A stretch of DNA of 12,349 bases from Bacteroidales bacterium GP4 (lineage in GTDB: Bacteria; Bacteroidota; Bacteroidia; Bacteroidales; Muribaculaceae). How positions within the stretch are numbered: the first letter of the stretch is position 1; each line of letters begins with the position of its first letter. Where the stretch lies: NCBI GenBank assembly GCA_001701065.1, contig DAAL01000165.1, positions 2,982 to 15,330 of the forward strand, given 5' to 3'. The notes below the pieces were generated by a model. The model worked only from the letters and a program-made list of their open reading frames with translations, ran no database searches and was not told the origin of the DNA. A program made the position numbers and the translations under genes. This document shows positions 7,185 through 12,349 of the stretch, in pieces.

Positions 7185-7856
7185 ATGGGGCGAATAGCAT
7201 CGCAGCTTAACGAAATAAAATTGACATTGCCGCCGCATGTAATCCTTGTGGCGGTGTCAAAATTTCATCCTGCCGAGGCTATAAAGGAAGCATACGAAGC
7301 CGGACAAAGAGTGTTTGGCGAGAGCCGTGCGGTGGAGCTTGTGAAGAAAGCGCAGGAATTGCCCGATGACATCCAATGGCATTTCATAGGACATCTGCAG
7401 ACCAATAAAGTACGCTCGATACTTCCTTTTGTCTCGCTCATCCACAGTATTGACTCGGAACGGCTGTTACGCTTGGTCGACTCGGAAGCGGCGCGCATTG
7501 GGAAAGTAGTGGATGTGCTTCTGCAGCTGCACGTGGCTATGGAGGAAACAAAGTTTGGATTTACGCCTGAGGAGATGCACGGTTTTGCGTCGTCAGGGAT
7601 ATTGAGCGAACTGACCCACGTGAGAGTGCGCGGTGTCATGGGCATGGCAAGCAATGTCGACGACGATGAACGCATCAATGCCGACTTCCGTGCCATCCAC
7701 AAGGTGTTTGACGAGCTTAACGCCGGTGTCATGCGGGATAATGAAGCCTTTGACATATTGAGCATGGGAATGAGCGACGACTATCTTGACGCTATAAAAT
7801 GCGGAAGCACTATGGTGAGGATAGGGACTACAATATTCGGCAATAGGGAATATTGA
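7185..7856 (+). CDS. yggS: YggS/PLPBP-type pyridoxal 5'-phosphate homeostasis protein
   Basis: A 223-residue single-domain protein of the alanine-racemase N-terminal (fold type III) family that binds pyridoxal phosphate but has no known enzymatic reaction. The cofactor lysine is K26 in LVAVSKFHPAE (21-31). Other signatures are FGESRAVELVKKA (44-56), QWHFIGHLQTNK (64-75), VRGVMGMAS (148-156), LSMGMSDDYLDAI (192-204) and GSTMVRIGTTIFG (207-219), the phosphate-holding end. The C-terminal dimer half of true alanine racemase is absent, as expected for YggS. In E. coli, loss of YggS disturbs vitamin B6 pools and Ile/Val metabolism. The placement just after the ilv operon and three bases behind a DUF4494 gene fits such a role, though the ilv terminator separates the transcripts. 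Confidence 0.95.
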   Translation: MGRIASQLNEIKLTLPPHVILVAVSKFHPAEAIKEAYEAGQRVFGESRAVELVKKAQELPDDIQWHFIGHLQTNKVRSILPFVSLIHSIDSERLLRLVDSEAARIGKVVDVLLQLHVAMEETKFGFTPEEMHGFASSGILSELTHVRVRGVMGMASNVDDDERINADFRAIHKVFDELNAGVMRDNEAFDILSMGMSDDYLDAIKCGSTMVRIGTTIFGNREY

Positions 7857-8043
7857 TGGTGCTGCAAAATATGTTATACAACATAACAGGCTGTTAGCTC
7901 CAAAATTTTAGCTAATTTTACACATTGTTACATACAGTTCCGCATTTTTAATGAAATACGGGGCGATTTTTCAATATTAACCTCATAGGTCATTAACCAT
8001 TGAAATAAACAAATCTATAAATAAAGTAATTTTAAAAACAGAA
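7857..8043 (+). other. Intergenic region with two weak hairpins
   Basis: This 187-base AT-rich gap separates yggS from the transporter gene. TTAGCT (7894-7899) can pair with AGCTAA (7910-7915), followed by only four T residues. CCG-C-ATTT (7940-7947) can pair with AAAT-A-CGG (7954-7961) with one C-A mismatch and a 6-base loop, followed five bases later by TTTTT (7967-7971). The second is the better candidate terminator for the DUF4494-yggS unit, but both are weak. A short palindrome (TATGTT/AACATA) lies near 7870-7885. I see no clear TAnnTTTG match in front of the transporter gene, although a promoter must lie here or upstream. Confidence 0.35.
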
Positions 8044-9441
8044 ATGAAAACAGAACAAAGCAACACCAACGGACGATTGATTGCTATTATTGCGATGTTT
8101 TTCCTATTCGCAATGATTTCGTTCGTGACTAACCTTGCGGCACCAATTGGTACCATTTGGGGAAACACTTTTGAAGGAAACAGTGTACTCGGTATGATGG
8201 GTAATATGATGAACTTCCTCGCCTATCTGTTCATGGGTATTCCCGCCGGCAACCTCCTTGTGAAAATCGGATATAAGAGGACTGCTCTTTGGGCAATGGC
8301 TATCGGAGTAGTGGGGCTGTTTATCCAATTCCTTTCCAGCTTCGTCGGTGCGGGAGCCGAGGCTTTCAGCATGACATCGACTGTGGTCGAGAACGGAACT
8401 GAAGTAGTGAAAGAATTCACTGTATGCTGGAACTTCTTTATTTATCTGCTTGGTGCCTTCGTGTGCGGTTTCTGTGTGTGCATGCTTAATACCGTTGTGA
8501 ACCCCATGCTCAACCTTCTCGGTGGAGGCGGTAACAAGGGTAACCAGCTGCTTCAGACCGGCGGCGCGCTCAACTCTTTGTCGGGAACTCTTACCCCGTT
8601 CTTTGTGGGCGCACTTATCGGTGTATTGACTAAGGATACAACCATGCAGGCTGTGACCCCGCTGTTGTTTATCGCTATGGGCGTGTTTGCGGCTGCATTT
8701 GTCATTATCTCATTCGTGGCTATCCCTGAGCCTAACTTGTCAAAGGACGGCAAAGCTCAAAAGAAATATTCCCACAGCCCTTGGAATTTCCGTCACACAG
8801 TGCTTGGTGTAATCGGTATTTTCTTCTATGTGGGTATTGAAATCGGTATTCCCGGAACACTTAACTTCTATCTTTCAGACCAGAATGCCGCTACAGGCGC
8901 AGGCGTGATAGGGGAGGCTTCCACTATAGCCGGTGCTGTTGTGGCTGTGTACTGGTTGCTCATGCTCGTTGGTCGTAGCTTGAGCGGTATGATCAGCGGC
9001 AAGGTGTCAACCCGCGCCCAGATGATCACTGTTTCGGCAGTCGCTATAGTTCTTGTGATTCTCGCTATCTTCATTCCTAAGACTGTGGTTCTCCCCGTTC
9101 CTGAAATGGTGTACTCGGGAGGAGCTGTTGTCCCTGTGAGCGCTTACCTTCTTGTGATATGCGGTCTTTGCACTTCAGTCATGTGGGGCGGTATATTCAA
9201 CCTCGCAGTGGAAGGTCTTGGAAAATACACGGCTCAGGCATCAGGTATCTTCATGATGATGGTTGTGGGCGGTGGTGTCATGCCGCTGCTTCAGCAGGTC
9301 ATCGCCAAGAGCACAGGCTACATGAACAGTTACTGGCTCGTTGTGGCTATGCTTGCCTACCTTCTTCTTTACGGTCTTGTTGGATGCCGTAACGTCAACA
9401 AGGACATTCCGGTGGATGATACCGTGGAGGATGCTCTATAA
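8044..9441 (+). CDS. MFS sugar transporter, FucP-like (FHS family)
   Basis: The 465-residue inner-membrane protein has about 12 hydrophobic segments (near residues 11-35, 50-72, 80-100, 128-156, 180-196, 203-228, 250-275, 295-317, 325-345, 362-385, 398-418 and 428-448). Features that recall the fucose:H+ symporter family are QTGGALNSLSGTLTPFFVGAL (171-191), FFYVGIEIGIPGTLNFYL (260-277) and SVMWGGIFNLAVEGLGKYTAQ (378-398). The loop between the third and fourth segments (about 101-127) is unusually polar, and the loop after segment 6 is short and basic (230-248). It probably imports a sugar with H+ or Na+. Transketolase begins 45 bases downstream, so the two are probably co-transcribed, which would fit uptake of a pentose or hexose feeding the pentose phosphate pathway. 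The sugar cannot be named from the sequence. Confidence 0.85.
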   Translation: MKTEQSNTNGRLIAIIAMFFLFAMISFVTNLAAPIGTIWGNTFEGNSVLGMMGNMMNFLAYLFMGIPAGNLLVKIGYKRTALWAMAIGVVGLFIQFLSSFVGAGAEAFSMTSTVVENGTEVVKEFTVCWNFFIYLLGAFVCGFCVCMLNTVVNPMLNLLGGGGNKGNQLLQTGGALNSLSGTLTPFFVGALIGVLTKDTTMQAVTPLLFIAMGVFAAAFVIISFVAIPEPNLSKDGKAQKKYSHSPWNFRHTVLGVIGIFFYVGIEIGIPGTLNFYLSDQNAATGAGVIGEASTIAGAVVAVYWLLMLVGRSLSGMISGKVSTRAQMITVSAVAIVLVILAIFIPKTVVLPVPEMVYSGGAVVPVSAYLLVICGLCTSVMWGGIFNLAVEGLGKYTAQASGIFMMMVVGGGVMPLLQQVIAKSTGYMNSYWLVVAMLAYLLLYGLVGCRNVNKDIPVDDTVEDAL

Positions 9442-9486
9442 TCGAAACAACCTAATATAACCTACCTATAACCACATTTTTTAATT

Positions 9487-11517
9487 ATGGACAAAAAAGT
9501 TTTAAACCGTGCAGCCGACAACATCCGTGTGCTTGCTGCTTCGATGGTTGAAAAAGCTAAGTCAGGACACCCCGGAGGTGCCATGGGTGGTGCTGACTTT
9601 GTGAATGTTTTGTATTCTTCATTTCTCGTGACTGACCCTGATAATCCTACCTGGATTGCCCGTGACCGTTTCTTCCTTGACCCCGGTCACATGTCATCTA
9701 TGTTATACGCTGTACTTGCGCTTACCGGCAAATACACCATTGACGAGCTTAAAGGTTTCCGCCAGTGGGGAAGCGTGACTCCGGGACACCCCGAAGTGCA
9801 TCCTGAACGCGGTGTGGAGAACACTTCCGGTCCGCTTGGACAAGGTCATGTGATGGCTGTCGGTTCCGCTATCGCTGAACGTTTCCTTCAGGCACGTTTC
9901 GGTGACTGGATTTCCCATAAGACTTATGCATTTATCTCCGACGGTGGTATTCAGGAAGAAATTTCACAAGGCGCAGGCCGTCTTGCCGGATACCTCGGAC
10001 TACACAACCTCATCATGTTCTATGACAGCAACGACATCCAGCTTTCTACTGAAGTGAAGGCTGTGACTGCCGAGGACACTGCCGCCAAGTACCGCGCATG
10101 GCACTGGAATGTGATTGAAGTGGATGGAACTGATCCTATCGCCATGGCTGGAGCTTTGGAAACTGCTATCGAGGAAAAACATCGTCCTACACTTATTATC
10201 GGTAAGACCATCATGGGACGCGGTGCTGTCACTGCCGACGGCGCTAACTTTGAAGGCAAATGCTCTACCCACGGTAACCCGTTGAGCAAGTCAGGCGCGT
10301 CTTACGAGAAGACTATGGAGAATCTTGGCGCTGATCCTGCTGATCCATGGCACATCTGGGATGATGTAAAGAAACTTTATGCTGACCGTGCTGCGGCTCT
10401 CCGCGAAGAGGTGAAAGTGCGTCATGAAGCTGAAAAGGCATGGCGTGCCGAACATCCTGAAGAAGCTAAGGTTCTTGACGGATATCTTGCAGGAAAACTT
10501 CCTGAAATCGACTGGAAGGGCATCGCCCATAAAGCTAACATCGCAACCCGTCAGGCTTCAGCCGACGTGCTTGGTGAACTCGCCAAGAAAGTGGGCAACA
10601 TGATTGTGGCTTCGGCTGACCTTGCCAACTCTGACAAGACCGATGGTTTCTTGAAGAATACCCATGCTCTCACTCACGGTGACTTTACCGGTGCATTCCT
10701 TCAGGCTGGTGTGGCTGAACTTACCATGGCGGCTATCATGAACGGTATCGCTCTTCATGGCGGAATGATTGCCGCTTGCGGTACATTCTTCGTATTCTCT
10801 GACTATATGAAGCCTGCTGTGCGTATGGCGGCTCTTATGGAACTTCCTGTCAAGTACATCTGGACTCACGACGCATTCCGTGTGGGCGAGGACGGTCCTA
10901 CTCATGAACCGGTAGAACAGGAGGCTCAGATACGTTTGATGGAAGAGCTTAAGAACTTCAAGGGTGAGCCGAGTATGCTCGTGCTTCGTCCCGGTGACGC
11001 TGCTGAAACATCAGTTTGCTGGAAGATGGCAATGGAGAACACCAAGACTCCTACCGCTCTCATCCTCAGCCGTCAGGACATTCCTGACCTGCCTGCAGCT
11101 TCAGGTGACCGCTACAATGAAGCTCTCGGAGCTGAAAAGGGCGGCTACGTGGTTAAAGATGCAGCTAATCCCGCTGTGACATTGGTTGCCAACGGTTCGG
11201 AAGTTTCTCTTCTTGTGGAAGTTGCTGCCAAGCTTGAAGAAGAGGGTGTTGCCGCACGCGTAGTGTCAGTGCCTTCTATCGGTCTTTTTGAATGCCAGCC
11301 TGCCGCTTACCGTGACAGTGTAATTCCTGCTGCCGGAAAGGTATTCGGCTTGACTGCCGGTCTTCCTTCTACACTTCGTGGCGTAGTGGGACGCAACGGT
11401 GAGGTATTCGGTCTTGACCACTTCGGCGCATCGGCTCCTTACAAGGTGCTTGATGAGAAGTTTGGCTTCACTGTGCCAGCTGTTCTTGAACAGGTGAAGA
11501 ACTACCTTAAGTCATAG
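9487..11517 (+). CDS. tkt: Transketolase
   Basis: The 676-residue thiamine-diphosphate enzyme moves two-carbon ketol units between sugar phosphates in the non-oxidative pentose phosphate pathway. Seen in order: KSGHPGGAMGGAD (25-37, H28), DPGHMS (65-70), TSGPLGQGH (113-121), the ThDP/metal motif SDGGIQEEIS (151-160) running to YDSNDIQL (179-186), the middle Pyr domain with GVAELTMAAIMNG (408-420, E411 being the cofactor glutamate), THDAFRVGEDGPTHEPVEQ (460-478), LSRQ (527-530) and, in the C-terminal domain, FGASAPYKVL (647-656). Length and domain order are normal. Compared with E. coli, SDGG replaces the usual GDG and GVAEL replaces GVREH; I believe both are shared by Bacteroidota transketolases. 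Codon use is strongly biased (GCT, CTT, GGT), in keeping with high expression. It is followed by a terminator, with no ribose-5-phosphate isomerase gene directly downstream. Confidence 0.97.
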   Translation: MDKKVLNRAADNIRVLAASMVEKAKSGHPGGAMGGADFVNVLYSSFLVTDPDNPTWIARDRFFLDPGHMSSMLYAVLALTGKYTIDELKGFRQWGSVTPGHPEVHPERGVENTSGPLGQGHVMAVGSAIAERFLQARFGDWISHKTYAFISDGGIQEEISQGAGRLAGYLGLHNLIMFYDSNDIQLSTEVKAVTAEDTAAKYRAWHWNVIEVDGTDPIAMAGALETAIEEKHRPTLIIGKTIMGRGAVTADGANFEGKCSTHGNPLSKSGASYEKTMENLGADPADPWHIWDDVKKLYADRAAALREEVKVRHEAEKAWRAEHPEEAKVLDGYLAGKLPEIDWKGIAHKANIATRQASADVLGELAKKVGNMIVASADLANSDKTDGFLKNTHALTHGDFTGAFLQAGVAELTMAAIMNGIALHGGMIAACGTFFVFSDYMKPAVRMAALMELPVKYIWTHDAFRVGEDGPTHEPVEQEAQIRLMEELKNFKGEPSMLVLRPGDAAETSVCWKMAMENTKTPTALILSRQDIPDLPAASGDRYNEALGAEKGGYVVKDAANPAVTLVANGSEVSLLVEVAAKLEEEGVAARVVSVPSIGLFECQPAAYRDSVIPAAGKVFGLTAGLPSTLRGVVGRNGEVFGLDHFGASAPYKVLDEKFGFTVPAVLEQVKNYLKS

Positions 11518-11586
11518 TTTTATTTAGACTATATTCATCGCAGTTTTACGGTGCCGAGAATGAATGACACGTGAAATTGAAAATAT

Positions 11587-11643
11587 CGGACAACAGGTGT
11601 TCCATCGTTTTCACATGTGTGGAACACTTGTTATCCGTTTTTT
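11587..11643 (+). terminator. Intrinsic terminator after transketolase
   Basis: Positions 11587-11604 (starting CGGACAACAGG) pair with 11620-11637 (ending TTGTTATCCG). The 18-position stem has one C-A mismatch and one G-T wobble and a 15-base loop. Six T residues follow (11638-11643). It ends the transporter-transketolase transcript. The rest of the gap, 11518-11586 and 11644-11715, shows no clear promoter element or RNA gene. Confidence 0.92.
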
Positions 11644-11715
11644 ACCTTATTCTTGCCACAAGTAATAAAGGTTTTGCATGATTATCACTATTAGAACAAT
11701 GAAGACTTGATAAAT

Positions 11716-12349
11716 ATGAATAAATTATTGAACCGTATGCTCAAATACAGAAACTTAATTCTGTTTTTTGCTTTTTTGATGATGTCGGCAATGCAGTCGA
11801 CTCAGGCTGCGTCTAACACGAAAAACTTGTTGATTATTAACTCTTACAATGAGAGCGCGCCATGGGTTCAAGATTACATTACCCCCTTCATGCTTGAAGC
11901 TGCCAATAATGATAATCTTGACTGCAATCTGATTCACATGAACAGCTCTCTCATCCGTACTGATTCACTTTATGACACGATTGGGGACGGTATTTTTAAT
12001 CGTTTCAAGGATGATAAGCCTGACTATCTCGTGCTGATCGGACGCATGGCTTTCTCTTTGCGTGACCGCATTCAGGATGAATGGGGCGATGTGCCTATGC
12101 TGTTCCTGGGGTCGAACGACAAGACTGTCCTGAACGAAAAATACTTGTCGGGCGACCAGAATTTTCTTAACTCGGAAACTATTCATTTGGGCGATATGCG
12201 TAACCGTTATAATTTTACGTATATCGAAGTGCCCGATTTATATAGGGAGACAATTGACATGATGATGACGATGCAGCCCGGAATGAAGAAGCTGGTGTTT
12301 GCATCTGACGATCTTGTCACTAACATGGAGTTGAATAAGAATATTAAAG
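11716..12349 (+). CDS. Secreted sensor-like protein, probable N-terminus of a (hybrid) histidine kinase (partial)
   Basis: ATG at 11716 opens a frame of 211 codons that runs off the window end. Residues 1-32 form a signal peptide: basic start (Lys, Arg), hydrophobic core LILFFAFLMMSAM, and a likely cleavage after STQA. After it, NLLIINSYNESAPWVQDYITPFMLEA, an Asp-Tyr-Leu-Val-Leu-Ile strand (about residue 107) and VPMLFLGSND follow the pattern of periplasmic-binding-protein-like (ABC_sub_bind) domains, in which alternating beta strands and helices form a ligand pocket. In Bacteroidota such domains at the N-terminus commonly belong to membrane-anchored histidine kinases or hybrid two-component proteins. 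The transmembrane, kinase, receiver and AraC parts, if present, lie beyond the window. It could equally be a free binding protein. Codon use is less biased than in tkt, as expected of a regulator. Confidence 0.65.
   Translation, partial: MNKLLNRMLKYRNLILFFAFLMMSAMQSTQAASNTKNLLIINSYNESAPWVQDYITPFMLEAANNDNLDCNLIHMNSSLIRTDSLYDTIGDGIFNRFKDDKPDYLVLIGRMAFSLRDRIQDEWGDVPMLFLGSNDKTVLNEKYLSGDQNFLNSETIHLGDMRNRYNFTYIEVPDLYRETIDMMMTMQPGMKKLVFASDDLVTNMELNKNIK

Noticed and set aside
7868..7890. Short palindrome near 7870 as a regulator-binding site
   Set aside because: Six AT-rich base pairs are expected by chance in such a region, and there is no second copy to support an operator.
9159..9392. Open frame on the plus strand in another frame within the transporter gene
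   Set aside because: It overlaps conserved transmembrane segments of the transporter and has Arg/His/Ser-rich frame-shifted composition with no start signal.

Overview
The window is a stretch of a Bacteroidales chromosome, by gut feeling Muribaculaceae or a close relative. Several things point there: a SusE/SusF-like C-terminus, two matches to the Bacteroidota -7 promoter element TAnnTTTG, start codons with few Shine-Dalgarno sequences, a DUF4494 gene, an acyl-ACP thioesterase inside an ilv operon, and the start of a secreted sensor-like protein. The family-level guess is inference only. All genes lie on the + strand, and nothing suggests a mobile element, phage, CRISPR array, rRNA or tRNA.

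Layout. Positions 1-237 are the 3' end of a SusE/SusF-type outer-membrane glycan-binding protein, closed by a strong hairpin terminator (264-298). A promoter (381-412) then starts a leader of about 185 nt that carries a 26-codon reading frame (433-513) very rich in Leu, Val and Ile codons, followed by two mutually exclusive RNA pairings (501-549 and 539-578). This looks like a classical translation-coupled attenuator, and it is the most interesting thing in the window. It precedes ilvD, ilvB, ilvN, an acyl-ACP thioesterase gene and ilvC (603-6588). These are tightly spaced, with a 20-base ilvN/thioesterase overlap, and end at a terminator (6639-6680).

The ilv enzymes cover three consecutive steps of isoleucine/valine synthesis: acetohydroxyacid synthase (IlvB catalytic, IlvN regulatory), ketol-acid reductoisomerase (IlvC) and dihydroxyacid dehydratase (IlvD). 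Threonine deaminase, the branched-chain aminotransferase and the leu genes are not in the window. A second unit (6693-7856), with its own promoter-like element, holds a DUF4494 gene and a yggS-type pyridoxal-phosphate homeostasis gene. YggS is known in E. coli to affect Ile/Val metabolism, so its position next to the ilv operon may be meaningful.

The last part holds an MFS sugar transporter of the FucP-like (FHS) type (8044-9441) and a Bacteroidota-style transketolase (9487-11517), probably co-transcribed and closed by a strong terminator (11587-11643). A gene cut by the window edge follows (11716-12349). It encodes a signal peptide and a periplasmic-binding-protein-like domain, probably the sensor end of a (hybrid) histidine kinase; the kinase part is not visible.
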